Below are positions 1 to 11,240 of a DNA stretch of 64,000 nucleotides, piece by piece. Origin of the DNA: Symsagittifera roscoffensis (lineage: Eukaryota; Xenacoelomorpha; Acoela; Convolutidae). Positions within the stretch are counted from its first letter, which is position 1, and every line of letters begins with the position of its first letter. The position numbers and the translations under genes were made by a program. The stretch spans positions 11,703,716 to 11,767,715 of the forward strand of contig NC_087067.1 of NCBI RefSeq assembly GCF_963678635.1. Direction: 5' to 3'. The notes below the pieces were generated by a model, which worked only from the letters and a program-made list of their open reading frames with translations, did not search any database and had not been told where the DNA came from.

Positions 1-690
1 ATTCGCAAAGTCAACAATTGCGCTCGCACGCACCTTTTCTTGTGGTCGAAGCGTTCCCGAGGTGTAAGCGAAGGAAAGCTTGTGGCATGTTGTCCAAGCA
101 AAACGTGGTTAGTGATTAACACTTCTAACTCACGTGAACCGGTATTAACGAAAGTGAGTTGCCTCGAATTCAAAGCCTGCTCAACTTAGCTTAAGAGTAG
201 TCCCAACACATCTTCGGTGACTCGCCTACTGCCTAGTATGTCGTAAAGCACGCGCTTCACGCTTCGAAAGAGGTGCTCCCAGGAGCCGCCATAATGGGGT
301 GCGCCCGGTTGGTTAAATTTCCAAGCAACACCTTTGTGTGCTAAAATGGTCAGAGCCATGCCATTCCAGCTCTTGATGCGGGCAAGTTATTCCTATTCTG
401 CACCAACGAAGTTCGTGCCGTTATCTGACCAGATCGCGCTTGGTGTACCACGACGCGCATTGAACCGTTCAATGCCCATGACACAAGAACTAGTGTCGAG
501 AGATGGCATAATCTCAAGTTGTACAGCCCTAGTGGTAAGGCAAGTGAAAACAAATCCTCATCTTTTTTCTGTACTTCTGCAAACCGGAATTTGAAGCGGT
601 CCAAAGTAATCCACACCGCATGATCAAAGGGTGGTTATTTATATCCAAAATGTTCGACAGGTTAATCGGACATAATTGCTCTTACGGCTC
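1..690 (-). pseudogene. BEL/Pao integrase core (broken)
   Basis: Integrase joins retroelement cDNA to host DNA. The three catalytic acidic positions can be found on the minus strand. The first Asp is in CGVDYFGPLQ (about 625-600), the second in IWSDNGTNFVGAE (about 435-400), and the Glu in GAPHYGGSWE (about 305-276). The stretch after the Glu continues as FRSVKRVLYDILGSR and then LTFVNTGSRELEVLI toward base 100, as is usual for BEL/Pao. The core is split over frames: there is a frameshift after RSTEKR near 560 and a stop right after NFVGAE near 395. It is truncated by the window edge. The alternative of a Ty3/gypsy integrase is less likely because VDYFGPL and PHYGGSWER are BEL/Pao-style motifs. 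Confidence 0.85.
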
Positions 691-1260
691 TATAATTGCT
701 CTTACGGCATGTTACACGTTGATTTTCGATAGACCAAAGTAGTCAACGCATCCCAAGTACTGTGTATTTCATATTCAGAACTGAGCGCATTTAATCTAAA
801 CCTTGATGAAAATGCTTAATAAGGAGGCTGCGGACCAACAAGCAAACTAGTGTATGACGGGAATCGAAAAACATTGGTTACTTAGTATCAAACACGGTAT
901 TCAGTTAGAGAACGATCCGTTCGGCGGAGCTAATGATACCAGCGGGACCCTATAAATGGAGAGAATGTTGCGGTTTTACTACTATTCTTAATAGGTTTGA
1001 CAGTGGCGAGTGTTTGCAACTCAACGGGAAAGAATTCCATCTGAGCAAGAGGAATTTTTTTTTTCTGCAATATCAAGTTCAGTGGGGTCGGTGATGCGTA
1101 AGTCCTTACCGCGAAAATGTTTGTGTGAAGGCAGCATCCTCAACTTGAACGCCATAACTATTTTATGTCTCCTATAGCAACGAAACCTTCCCCAATTGAA
1201 TCCGTTTTTGGGATTTTTGATGGATGTTTTTATATACAAATTCGATATCCAAGAAGGAGA
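691..1260 (-). pseudogene. BEL/Pao pol linker between RNase H and integrase
   Basis: The clearest part is a 72-codon open stretch at 1,021-1,239 with FNWGRF, MAFKLRMLPSHKHFRGKD and ITDPTELDIAE. This matches the position and style of the BEL/Pao linker that carries the conserved 'elxxAe' helix before the zinc-binding part of integrase. Between 1,020 and 691 only scattered fragments can be followed (for example LSPFI-like and GRTDRSL-like pieces), with stops and frame changes. The zinc-binding HHCC region of integrase should lie here but is too degraded to assign residues. Confidence 0.65.
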
Positions 1261-2024
1261 GTATGTAGGAGAACTAGCTCAAGCAAAAATCGACATCACA
1301 AGCAGGACCCTTCAAACGAATTTTTTTGGTCACACGTTCGTCGGGTATAAACGCCCAATCAGTAGTCCTGAGAAGGCTCGGGCCAATAACCCAGCTGCTC
1401 TCCCAGAGGGCTTCCGAGGAAATCCCCTGGTACGGGTATCAGCTGGATTATCGCCGCTTAACACATGGTGCCACTCATCAATAGTAGTCGATTCGAGGAG
1501 TTCCCCGATACGGTTAGCGAGAATACGGGTAATTCCTCATTGGAGTTTAGCCACTGCTAAACTGTAGTACTATGTCCACGTGTAAACATAATTAATGCTA
1601 ATGGTAAGTGCTTTCAGTGTATCATCTTTAAGTCGTGTGGCAAGCAGAAAAGCTTGAAGCTCTAGCTTATGTATAGATAGAGCTTTCATCAGCTCGACGC
1701 GAGATTTACCAAAGAGAAGGATATTTGAGTTTTGTGCGAACTCGAGGTTCGTGCACGCAAAAACCCAACCGCACAGAAAGCGTCTTGCGAGCTATTACGG
1801 ATCATGTGAAGCTCAATTTGATCGACAGGTCTTAAGAAAAAACAGCATGGAATAGGCAGTTGCCCTAAGTGTGGGATATCGGAGTGCCATTTGAGAAACA
1901 TTTTTCTGATGTCTTCCGGTATTTCGTTATCCCAACTTTGGGGTCCCAGTTTTGCCAATCCGGAAGGGTCGCAATCCGGAAGGGTCCAATTTGTGCCAAC
2001 TCGAAATTGTCTCATTTTTGTCAA
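1261..2024 (-). pseudogene. BEL/Pao RT end and RNase H region
   Basis: The open stretch 1,689-2,024 encodes 111 residues with LGPQSWDNEIPEDIRKMF, IPHLGQLPIPCCFF and SSQDAFCAVGFLRAR. This is the junction typical of BEL/Pao pol, where the RT ends and an RNase H-like fold begins (the Asp of the 'DSSQ' type segment). Continuing leftward, MKALSIHKLELQAFLLATRL, VYTWT and ANRIGELLESTTIDEWHH lead to SGDNPADTRTRG near 1,430. At least two frame changes and one stop (after YTWT near 1,600) are visible. There is no upstream RT palm with a YxDD motif, so the element is 5'-truncated or interrupted at about 2,030. Confidence 0.8.
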
Positions 2025-2170
2025 TGGGAGGTGTGATCTTTAAAGAAACGCCGATCCGTAAACGCCGATCCGGAGGTGTCCAAAAACTACCAATGTAATC
2101 GGAGGGATCCTAATACGCAACTTAAAGCAAAATCCAGACATTTAGTGAAAGTACGGGTATTCGAAAAAAA

Positions 2171-4207
2171 AGAATGACCGAGAACGACAAGAAACAAGAG
2201 ACTCCACTGGTGACTTGCCTTTATCTAAAACAAAAAGACGATAATCAACCTTTTCGTGGCAAGAACTGAGGATCAAAAAAAAGGAAAAGGGAAGAAAGTG
2301 TCAACAGAAGTGAGAAAAGTTCGAAACGAGAGTTCAGAAGGTCTCGGAGGACAAACGAGCATCATTGGAAGTAGAGATACACAGGACGCTCACGATGAGG
2401 ATTCAGCGGAACGTGGAACCCAGCGGAACGGGACGAGGCGACTACTCACTGAATCCAATCCAGTAGAACAGAAAGAGCCTTTTGCGACTTCGAATGGGAC
2501 TCCCACTAGAATTATGGATAAGATGTGTGAGCCACAAGAACAGATTTCCCACAAAATGCGTGAATTGAGGTGAGCGCTCCACATAGAAAGAGAAGGCTTG
2601 CAGGAGGAGATACTTCGCAAGTAACAGGAAGCCAATCAAGGCGAGAAGCCCTTGAAGGAAAGAACGGATGATTATTTGGCCAGTATTTTGTCACGAATGA
2701 CACGGGAGGCCAAACAAAGGGAGCAACGGTTGAGAGGTGACATGGAGCTAATTCGAAAAGAACAAGAACAGACTCATGGGACTCACAATACTAAGATAGA
2801 TGCAATGATGTAGAGGCAAACTCAAGCTATATTGGATAGACTAGATGTCCTCAAGGAAACTCCAAATAGAAATAGAAAAAGAGGAGCACACTAAAAAGAT
2901 GCCAGCAGGGAGCCGAGAGTGAACTTCAAGGAACCCTCAAGTAGAGGAAGAACAAGTGAATCCACTAGAGGAAGGTTAATCCAGCAAATAACGCCAGCTA
3001 TGAATAGTGATGCCAGCTACGAATAAGGCCAGCCACGAATGGTCGACCCGCGATGGCCACCCGCGAGTGGAAGAAGTGGTTCCTCAAGTTGGAATCACTC
3101 AAACCATGGAAGAGTTTAACCAAGCGATTACGGCAGAAGGGATTTCAGAGCCTCAAAGGATGAATACTCGGGATCAGATGGGATAAACTCAAGATACAAC
3201 GGCGATTGCGATCGCGCTCCAACCTCAGAACAGATCCCTAGAGAAATTCCTGACGAGTTTATCTATGACCAATGAGAGCAGCGAAACGTCTAAAAGAGTC
3301 TTCAAGAATACGAGATGTTAAAGAGACGAGTCTGATAGACAACTGGATAGGTTGCATAGTAACCTGGTTTAAGACACGAAGCTGCACTTCGAAGAAAAGA
3401 CTTAAATGAAAGACAGGAATGCAGTGCGCTCACCAGCAACTTGGAAAAGACAGCCCTGAATTGCGTGATGGCGAAAAAGCAATATCAACAGGATACTGCA
3501 GAGAAGTTTCTTGAGATATTTTGAATCATTTCGGCTCTGGTGTGCAGGGCATCAGATGATGATGCCATTCCAGAAAAATAAAAGCAACGCAAAAAAGAGA
3601 CCATAAACAAGTTCTTGACTGACTAGGAAATGTTAAAAAGGCATAGCCAACGGGATGAATCAAACATTAGGATGAATTTATCTGCGACTCATTACACCCT
3701 TTTCTCAACCAGTGCACCAACGCGGGAAAAATTGAGACTAAAATCCAAAAAAAATTTGTTGTTAAAGCCGCTGAAGTTATTACAAATTTTTTTCTGGCAA
3801 TTTTAATAACGGATCTGCAAGCCAAGGTAACAACTAATACAAACCTGGGGACCATATGAACAAGAGACACACTTATGCAAGATTCAGGTCCACGGATCAT
3901 CATGTATTGGCATGTCCGACAAATAAACAAGGCATGAAGAAGATCGGGTTTTACCTCGAAGATGAGGATGCGACACACATCGATCATGAGGATATTGCTA
4001 GATAATTTATCGCAAAATTTGACACCAGATGGTTCTTTTGTAAGCAAGAGGGTCATTGTCAGTCGGATTGTCCAATTTTCTTGGGTGCCGTAGCGGATAT
4101 CAAGCATTCAAGGCGTGAAGAAGCTTTGTCAGGCGCTGAGGCGATAATGCAGCCCATAGTAGAGAACACGAGTGGAAGGGAACCAGAGACCGTGACTCAG
4201 GATTAAA
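2171..4207 (+). pseudogene. gypsy-type gag region with zinc knuckle (broken)
   Basis: Gag would form the particle and bind RNA. The first open part (2,256-2,573, 105 codons from an internal Met; an ATG at 2,174 may be the older start) is Lys/Glu/Arg-rich. After a stop it continues as a long charged, coiled-coil-like stretch (about 2,580-2,890: many Glu, Lys, Arg, Gln). Further on reading frames are badly broken. At about 4,022-4,075 a nucleocapsid knuckle can be read: W-F-F-C-K-Q-E-G-H-C-Q-S-D-C, which fits CX2CX4HX4C with the first Cys changed to Trp. The open stretch then runs to a stop near 4,205. The capsid part cannot be aligned by eye. Confidence 0.6.
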
Positions 4208-4596
4208 ATCGACTTCAATGCTTTGAAAAGGGTCAAACAGGAACTGGCAGCCAAATACATTGAACAGAAATTCAAGCTTGAATTGGATAACGAGAGGACT
4301 CTGAATCAATTCAAAGCTTTGAAGCATCAGCAGTAGAAGAAAAACGAAGGCACCAATTAGCTTGAACTTGAAGTTGTATATGATCGCTGGTTAGATATTC
4401 GGAAGAGTGTCTCAGGGCAGCAAGATAGAGTCAAAAATTTTGGTGGTGGGGCATCAAGAGAATAGAAATCTGACTGATACCTCGGAGTTCACCATGGTAC
4501 ATCTGGGCATTTACGCGGCTTATCTGAGACAAGCCCAACCGCGCACATAATTGAGGGCTGTGCGAGACTAACAATGAACTGACAGGGCAGATATAC
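4208..4596. other. Gag-protease spacer, no gene seen
   Basis: Between the zinc knuckle and protease there are only short broken reading frames with charged residues and many stops. It is probably the decayed end of gag plus the start of pol. No LTR, tRNA or regulatory site is recognisable. Confidence 0.4.
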
Positions 4597-5064
4597 TTGG
4601 TTCGAGAAGAGTTGAAGACCAGTAGAAATGGTCACGAATTCTTGATGGAGCAAATAGCGGTACACATTGGATACGAACCAAATGTGGCTGCACATCTGCT
4701 AGATACTGACGGGAAGAAAAAAGGAATCACAGGACTCTTAGACACAGGAGCTGTAGTCAGTGGGATGCTGATAAAAACATGGTATAGAATTAGTTTCACC
4801 AGGAATGACTTGATACCTACGAACTTAAGACTGGCAGCCGCCAATCGCCGAGCCATCTATGTGGCAGGAAAAACTCCAATATTAGTCCTGCAGATGGGAG
4901 GAAGTAACCTCTGGATGAGTTTTCTCGTGGTGGAAAACCTGGAGGATTCGGATCAGTTCAACTTGGGGCGTGACGTTGTCACGAGTTTCGACGAGAAGGT
5001 TGATCTTATTAATGGACTGATAAGGATAAGAAACCTAGAGGTAACTATGTTGAGCGACCAATAA
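4597..5064 (+). pseudogene. Retropepsin-like aspartic protease of gypsy pol
   Basis: This 155-residue open stretch is the best-preserved part of copy 1. The catalytic motif GLLDTGAVVSGM lies at about residues 46-57, giving the Asp-Thr-Gly triad of retropepsins. A hydrophobic-hydrophobic-Gly stretch (NLGRDVV) lies at about residues 122-128, in the place of the conserved 'LGRD' segment before the C-terminal flap in Ty3/gypsy proteases. As a dimer it would process Gag and Pol. It ends with a stop at 5,064 before RT, so in this copy it is not fused to RT. The start is just the first Met of an open frame; the upstream part (TNNELTGQIYLV) is in the same frame. Confidence 0.8.
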
Positions 5065-5464
5065 ATTGGATAGTCTTAAACGAAGATAAAATACTAATTT
5101 TCGTAGAAAGAAAAGAAAAATTAAAGACTAGGCAGTCAGTAGAAGCGGTTTTTTGGGATGAGAAATAAAAACCCATTGAGAGATAGCAAACAGGTTTGCC
5201 TAAAACTCAATGATATTACACCGGAGCTTTTACGTCACAAGAAATGGTCTGTGTGTCAGTGTTTCATATTATGAAGTTTGAAAGACATGACGGCTTGTCG
5301 AGCTGCTTCAATTTTCCGGAGCGCCCCCCTTCATATGAGACAGCAACTAACAAGTCAGTTTTAGAGCAACCAAAAATAGAGCATTTGAGATGCAAGACAG
5401 GGGAGATAGAGTTTGTGATGCTTAAAGGAAATTTAAATAGGAACACGGAAGTTTTTTTCAAAAC
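5065..5464 (+). other. Protease-RT spacer of gypsy pol
   Basis: The spacer holds a short open stretch from 5,244 (76 codons, ending 5,474), with PERPPSYETATNKSVLEQ near its middle. I cannot assign it to a known domain. It may be the decayed pol region between protease and RT, or a small insertion. Confidence 0.35.
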
Positions 5465-6260
5465 ATGGATATGACCTTAGTTATTGTAATTTTATTGAGC
5501 ACGAGATTGTACAGGAAAGAGGTACCGTTCCCTTTAGGGAAGGAACGATGCGATGACGCCCCAAAGGTCGAACGCACAACGAGCAGAGATAGAAATGCTG
5601 CTCAAGTACGACATGATAGAATCCTCGAAGTCGCCTTGGGCAAGCGTAGTCGTCATGGCCAAGACGAAAGCAGAAAATTTGGGTTTCTGTTGCAATTTTC
5701 GCTACGTCAATGCGGCGACCATGAAGAATGCCTATTCCATACCAAGCATAGATTATACTCTGTCGAGTAAACGTTTTTGTACAGCTTCAACTCTAGCTTA
5801 TGCCTTTGGCAGGTACCCTGCGAAATTAACACAGGGAAAATACTGGTTTCGCGTGCGAGTTGGGCTTGTACCATTGGATGAAGATGCCAATCTGCTAGAG
5901 CAATGTGACGACGAACTTTCAAAGACTTATGGCTCAGGCCTTGACTAATGTAACAAAGATGTATGGGAACCTAGTGCTGTGCTAAGTAGATGATGTAGTA
6001 TTAGCTACACCCACCTTGACTAACCATCTTGACAAAACTGATGAAAATTTCGACTGTATGAAGAGAACTGGCTTGAAACACAAACCCCCGAAACGCGAGA
6101 TCTTCTGGGATTCGATGAAGTAGCTGATGAGAATGGTGGATAAGCATGGCGTGAGGCCCGATCCTGACGCGTTAGAAGTCGTGATAACATGGAAGGCTCC
6201 CAGAACAGACACTCATCTGATGAGCTATCTAGGACATATATGTTTTCGACTCTGATGCCT
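5465..6260 (+). pseudogene. gypsy-type reverse transcriptase fragment (broken, internal deletion)
   Basis: RT would copy element RNA into cDNA. The fingers/palm part is readable at 5,553-5,770: AEIEMLLKYDMIESSKSPWA, then FCCNFRYVNAATMKNAYSIP, equal to the conserved 'IIxPSxSPWASPVV' and 'RFCVDYRxLN' blocks of Ty3/gypsy RTs. The catalytic motif is at 5,980-6,003 as C-stop-V-D-D-V-V-L-A: the Tyr codon before VDD has become TAA. Next come LKHKPPKREIFW and GVRPDPDALEVVITWKAP, the thumb/connection. At about 6,233 the frame jumps from LMSYLG straight into a downstream segment. Copy 2 (12,800-12,972) shows that about 165 bp are missing here. Several frameshifts between 5,770 and 5,990 rule out function. 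Confidence 0.85.
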
Positions 6261-6620
6261 CTGTAGTTGCATTTCAGGAATACTGCATCAGGAACAAGAA
6301 TGAAGTGGAAGAACAGTTCTATATGCAGGCAAGGTTCAGACTCTGGGACTTCCTAAGAGCGCGAGCGCTGTAGACTGACCGTATGACGGGTAGCTTGAAA
6401 AGTTGGATAGAAAATGGAGCACCAGATAAGGGAGATCTGAGAAGGACAGTTACCAGATCTTGAGCTATTACTACATGCAGAGCGATGGCCGGCGGCTGTA
6501 GGTGAACAACTGGGAGATTCTGGCCTGCAAAAGAAGAGAAGAGAACAAGGTTCTGTAAAATACAACGCGATAGTTTTGCTGGAACTCTATCAAACAAAAC
6601 TATCATTCAAGTTATATAAT
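6233..6620 (+). pseudogene. RNase H/connection remnant of gypsy pol
   Basis: This stretch is closely matched by 12,960-13,350 in the second copy. Translated pieces lie in the place of RNase H, but I cannot identify the catalytic acidic residues and stops occur every few dozen codons. The two minus-strand ORFs over this stretch are antisense shadows. Assignment rests on position between RT and integrase and on the paired copy. Confidence 0.45.
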
Positions 6621-7570
6621 CAGAGGGAAATCAAGTGATTGAAAAGTTGAATCAAACGATCATGAAACGCTTTGAGAGGCCTATGATTAAGAAAGTGTGT
6701 GAAAAGTGGGTTACGGTTGTCTGTCATGCCAGCAAATGAAAGATCCCAGGAAACTGAAATTTCCTGAGTCGTTGAATTTATTGAAATGGTGCATATTGAT
6801 CATCAGAAGATATGCATGACACCTTGTGGTTACAACCAGGTCCTGGTATTGATCGATCACTTCTCAAAGTACGCAGAAGTTGTGCCCTGCATAACAACCT
6901 CAGCTGAAAAGACTTGCGATCATCTGATCAATACTTGGAAAGTCAGACATGAATGCCCGATTACGTTCTGAGTCAGACAATTGTACTTTTTTTGTAGGTG
7001 AGCTCACTAAGAACCTCATGAGACGTTCTTAAGTGGCACAGGCTCACTCTACAAAGTACCACCCACAAACGAATGGTCTAGTAGAGAGGTAACATCGGAC
7101 TCTGTTGTGGATGTTGAGGATGTACTGTTCCCGATACATGACTGATTGGGATAGGGGTTGCCACAGGTGATGGCAGCTTAGAACAGTACGCAGCACTCAA
7201 ATACAGGCATTAGTCCGCACATGATGCTGACAGGGCACGCTATGAAGGTATGAAGGCAAAAAGACCTCAAACAAAAATTCTATGTAGGAGATGTGATAAG
7301 ACGTCAGCAGGAGCTCAATGAGTTATCTAGACGCAACACGCAACAAGCTCAGGCGAGGCAGAGAAAAAAGTTCGACAAGAAAGTAGCTGGTGCGAAAGCA
7401 TACTCAGTAGGAGACTCTGTGTGGGTTTTTCAGAATGTGATCCCACCGAAAGGTACTAAGAAAATAAGGAAATGGAGGGGTTCGTTTAACAGACTCAAGG
7501 AACGTTTTAACAGACTCAACAACGCCAGTGGTCACCCTTTCAGAACATCAAGCCCCATAACACCATAGGA
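6621..7570 (+). pseudogene. gypsy-type integrase, copy 1 (broken)
   Basis: The core begins with MVHIDHQKICMTPCGYNQVL (from 6,786), followed by VLIDHFSKYAEVVPC. The first catalytic Asp is in HIDHQ. After a stop near 6,971 the second Asp is found in a shifted frame in RSESDNCTFFVGELTKNLM (about 6,963-7,020). The catalytic Glu is in YHPQTNGLVER (about 7,059-7,092), followed by a stop. Thus the D,D,E set is recognisable but spread over frames. The C-terminal part is open at 7,293-7,568: IRRQQELNELSRRNTQQAQA, RQRKKFDKK and SVGDSVWVFQNVIPPKGTKK, the SH3-like segment that follows the core in Ty3/gypsy integrases. No chromodomain is seen. Confidence 0.85.
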
Positions 7571-8400
7571 CTGGTGCATACCTGAAAACTTGTAGAGGGA
7601 TGATTATTCAATGAATGATCGTGCCTGCGAAAGCAATGCGAAGGGCACCAGGTAAAATACTGAAGAGAACGAGGTGCTGGAAAAAGAAACAAATCTTGCT
7701 GCTAACAAAATTATCGAAGCAGACGAGGAAAACTTGCCCTATGAAGAGATTGATTGAGAAGACCTGGAACAGAGGGAGGTCCCTAAGAACACGGAACCGG
7801 ATCTACCCTTTACGGTCCAGACACGGTAAAGTGACAAACAAAGTTTCGCATAAGAGTATAATCCATCTGGGGACGGTTTCATTGTGACAAGAAAGACCTG
7901 AAGAGGATAGTAAAAGATTTAGTTGTCTGGAAGAAAAAATCGCGTCACAGGCAGTAGATTTTGTCGATGATCAGGACAATGAGTGGCTCGACGATTGCTC
8001 AATACAAGAAGTAGAACTTGACGACGAGCAACATCAGTCTTACGAGCAAGAGTAAATAAACTTGCCCGTCTTGGAGTGGTTAAAAGAAATGATGTCAGAC
8101 TCCAGGGAAACCAGTGTCATGATTCAGGACATAGATGGCGAAAGCATGAAGTACAACAAGAATGACAAAAATAATCCTTCCTGAGCAGCAAACGTAATCC
8201 TTCAAGGCCCTAAGAAACCAGATATAGTGAGGGTAGTGGGGTCAAATTTTAACTTACTGAGTGGATACTCAAGTAGCATAATAATAACTGAGAGCAATTT
8301 TATACTAATGGATTGGACATCTGCTATAGCATTGCTGTACTATTATTACTGTACGACCAAAACAGAGGACGACTGTATCTCCACGTGCGATTTTATATGT
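7571..8400 (+). pseudogene. Acidic C-terminal tail of gypsy pol, copy 1
   Basis: After the integrase SH3-like part the translation becomes rich in Glu and Asp, for example EEIASQAVDFVDDQDNEWLD-like and DDEQHQSYEQE pieces near 7,960-8,055. It then reads MMSDSRETSVMIQDIDGES (8,090-8,145) and FNLLSGYSSSIIITESNFI (8,245-8,310). The same tail is better preserved in copy 2 (14,759-15,016). No catalytic domain is recognised. Frames are broken at least four times. In copy 1 about 220 bp present in copy 2 (15,010-15,235) are missing, so that MDWTSAIAL near 8,330 runs into a CTTKTEDDC-like piece. Confidence 0.55.
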
Positions 8401-8403
8401 AAT

Positions 8404-8782
8404 CTTTTCAAAAACTAAAATCGAAGTGTATTTACAACGGAAGTTTTTTTGGGTATAGGTTGAGTTTAGGTTGTGTGTGTTATCTTGTTAGGGCTGCAGA
8501 TCTAAAAGGAAAACTGACCACGAATGCTAGAACTAACCAAGAACCAACAAGTTCAGGAAAAAGGCCAATGTTTGGACTGTCGACTCTCAGATCATATTCC
8601 AAGACTTTAGTTGAATTAAATTTAATATATCTAAAGGACAAACTGTTTTAAAATACTTTCAAAATAACTTAGAACACAATTTCGACTAGATGTGATAGTT
8701 TTGACCTTGTTTCTAGATCATGATTGATCAAATTTGCTCGCTATTTTCAACCTTGACTCTCAATAGAACACAAAGTCAAGTC
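8404..8782. other. Insertion of about 380 bp present only in copy 1
   Basis: Copy 2 reads directly from a TATGTAAT stretch (about 15,285) into the ACTACTTAAAGGAAATCATGG segment with only a few bases between. In copy 1 about 380 bp, AT-richer than the flanks, separate the same two parts. The insert has no coding potential beyond a 63-codon chance ORF, no poly(A) tail and no clear terminal repeats. It is likely a small mobile or filler insertion that occurred after the duplication, or was lost from copy 2. Confidence 0.5.
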
Positions 8783-11240
8783 ATACTACTTAATGGAAAT
8801 CATGGACAATCTAGACGATTTTATGGACCTGGCCGAGGCGTAAATAGAGCAATTTTAGACCAGTTCTATCGACGGCTAGTGGAAAGAGTCTACGCCCAGG
8901 ATGATCCAGAAGTCGTATTCTTGACAACTGCTCTGACAAACATCCTGGGCCATGATAACCGTGGGGACCCACCCACTGAAGTCTTGCTAATGGCAGCTTG
9001 GGGGCGAGCAAGAAAATTTGGATCATCAAAGCCTGCGTGTTTTGGGTTGAGGGAGTTGCACGCTCTCGAAAAGTGTTCTGGCTCACGAACCGGGTTTGGG
9101 TACTACAAGAACATGCCATCCAGGAGAAATGCCTCTCCCAGGCCTCGGTTGAGGAGAAATTAAGCCATCCATCAAGAAATGAGTAGCAAGGATGCCTCGT
9201 CTAGCTCACAACTAGAGCTGCCGTTCCGCAAAGGAGACTGAGAATGGGAAAAAATCAGACGAACGAGACGTTGGGAGACCTGACGGAGACGGGAGACGAA
9301 CTGGACAGGGAGGCGTTGGTCAGAACTCAAGAAAAGGGGGATAAGTGGCAGATTCTGTTCGTGGACTGTAACAAGAAGCAGGAGAAGAGATAGACCGCTT
9401 GAGGAGGGAGTAGAAGGAATGATCAGAGCAATTGAACATAGCGAAAGTGGAACGCTCCTTACCTGTCGAGAACACTCCCCATAGGCAATCACCGGTTGAA
9501 CTCCTGACACATGGCGACTTGAGCCAAACAACGGAAAGGCAGGTCTCGTCAAGATCTGGAAGAGTGACGATCCCGGACCCGAGTAACACAGTCGTCGAAA
9601 GAACTCTGAGACAGCTAGTCGAAGCTGCTGGTCGAATCGTGGACAACAGGTATGGGCCAGGTTCTGGGAAGACTGCACCCCATGGAACAAACGATACAGG
9701 CAGAGTAGAAACCACTGCAGACGAAAGCTAGAGCTGCTGCGACCACGGAGTCAGGGCAAGTCTCACCAGGTTTATAAAGAAAATACCGATGAAGAAGGTG
9801 TCACGAGTACTGGATGCGCAAAGAACAACCAGATAAAGAGGAGCGAGATTTGCAGACTCGGTTCCCGAGCTTGCTTTGATGGTTCAACATGGAGCCGAGC
9901 AATAATTATGCCACCCCTCAGCACCTCACATTTGATATTGGTCGATAGCCTTGTGATGGTGTTACAGAGCCTGAGGACCTCATGGATCACTACAGTGATG
10001 GCACTAGGAGGTGCCACTTTAGCCCTATTCTATCGAATGGTTGAATTGAAGAACACGGGACGATCGCAGATGTCTCGATCTTGATAGGCTCCAACAACGT
10101 GTCTTGGACTTCGGAGAAGGAGAAGGGCGATGCGAAGAAATGTTGGTGTGCTTATTCTACTGCGATCGGTCAGAAGTTCCAGTACTCGGTACTCCCCATC
10201 TGCACGATACCTATGAAATCAGGAGGAAAAGAACAAGCTACTGCGCGGAAGCATAACGAAATATTCTTGAGAAAGAATAACCTAATATGTAATCTGGCAG
10301 GTCGCAATGCTAAACAACTGGTACTGATGGACTTGGAACATGAATAAAGAGCTCTGGATCAGTCCAGATTTACAACCGACGGAATCCACTTCGACAGAAG
10401 AGAAGGGCATGCCTAGATGAACCATGTTTTCCAGGAACGACTGGATGAGTTGAAGGTCAAGCCATTCAACACAGGAGTGCTGAGAGCTGAGGAAGCAACA
10501 AACTCACGAGCTGTCTCCACCTTCGTGCCTTCTACTTTGGAGACGCGGCAGGAATCAGTCCCAGCCGTGACACAAGTAGAACTGTGCTCAAGTCTTCAAG
10601 AGCAGAGGTCAGATATATTGGCCCGATTGTGAGAAGCTCCGTAGAGTAGAACGATTCATCCACGACGAAGATTGGGAACAGTAATCCAGACAGAAACCGC
10701 CTCTGGAACCTCCTGATCGGAAACCACAACTGTTAACCGAGATAAATGACACCTGTATCCTTGGCACGTTTAAAGGCAAGATCTTATGAAGCTGAATCTC
10801 CATATGGTCAGTTTTACAGCATATACGATGCGAATGCTGGATGGCTCGAAGATATCCTTCAACGGAATGTATTCAAGGAGTTGATTGTTGATTGCAGCGG
10901 AAATTAATTTCAGCTCGACAACCGCATTCAGATTTTCTGACCTCGTGGGACTGCCCTGAATTAACACTATGGGTCCAGTCAACGCCAGAGTGGTGCAAGA
11001 CGTGAGAAAGAAGCACGGCGAGGAAAGAAGGGATGAGAGGCTGGGAAGATTCGTGAAGAAGAGAGCGCCTACTCGACAACATGTGAAAATGTTCAAGCAA
11101 GTAAGAGCACCTCCCACCCACGTAGAAGAAAGAGCATACCCAAAACTGATAGAGCAGGAGGATGATGTGGAGCGCTACGGCGACTTGAAATTCAAAATTG
11201 ATGAATCCATTTTCGCCGCTTGCAAAAAGCCGAAATAAGG
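8783..11240 (+). pseudogene. ORF3, copy 1: SGNH/GDSL hydrolase-like protein of the gypsy-type element
   Basis: Reading through frameshifts, the N-terminal part gives GNHGQSRRFYGPGRG, DQFYRRLVERVYAQDDPEVV and HDNRGDPPTEVLLMAAWG (8,800-9,010), which I cannot assign to a family. From 9,902 a second part has the SGNH hydrolase pattern. Block I-like LILVDSLVMVLQSL has its Ser codon at 9,947. A glycine block LGGATLALFYRMV follows. Block III-like ILIGSNNVS (10,075-10,100) has Asn where GxND is usual. The final block TTDGIHFDRREG has Asp at 10,378 and His at 10,387. SGNH enzymes are esterases or lipases. A one-base deletion near 10,050 separates blocks I and III, and a stop at 10,345 precedes the last block. 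The C-terminal part is basic: APTRQHVKMF, PPTHVEERAYPKLIEQ and IFAACKKPK to the stop at 11,238. Confidence 0.65.

Larger units (their letters stand above)
1..2030 (-). mobile_element. BEL/Pao LTR retrotransposon pol remnant, cut by left window edge
   Basis: Read right to left on the minus strand, this stretch gives the order expected of BEL/Pao pol: the region at the end of RT (about 2,024-1,690), an RNase H stretch with its downstream DNPADTRTRG motif (about 1,700-1,400), a linker with PSHKHFRGKDLRITD (about 1,130), then an integrase core (about 640-1). Several frameshifts and stops break it, so it is not a working gene. The integrase C-terminus and any 3' LTR would lie left of base 1. No LTR is visible on the right side, where the gypsy-type gag begins within about 200 bases. 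Base composition here is less AT-rich than in the right half of the window. Confidence 0.85.

Noticed and set aside
9902-10050. Envelope-like membrane protein because ORF3 follows pol and has a hydrophobic stretch
   Set aside because: The hydrophobic stretch coincides with SGNH block I and the glycine block, and no signal peptide, Cys pattern or C-terminal anchor is seen.
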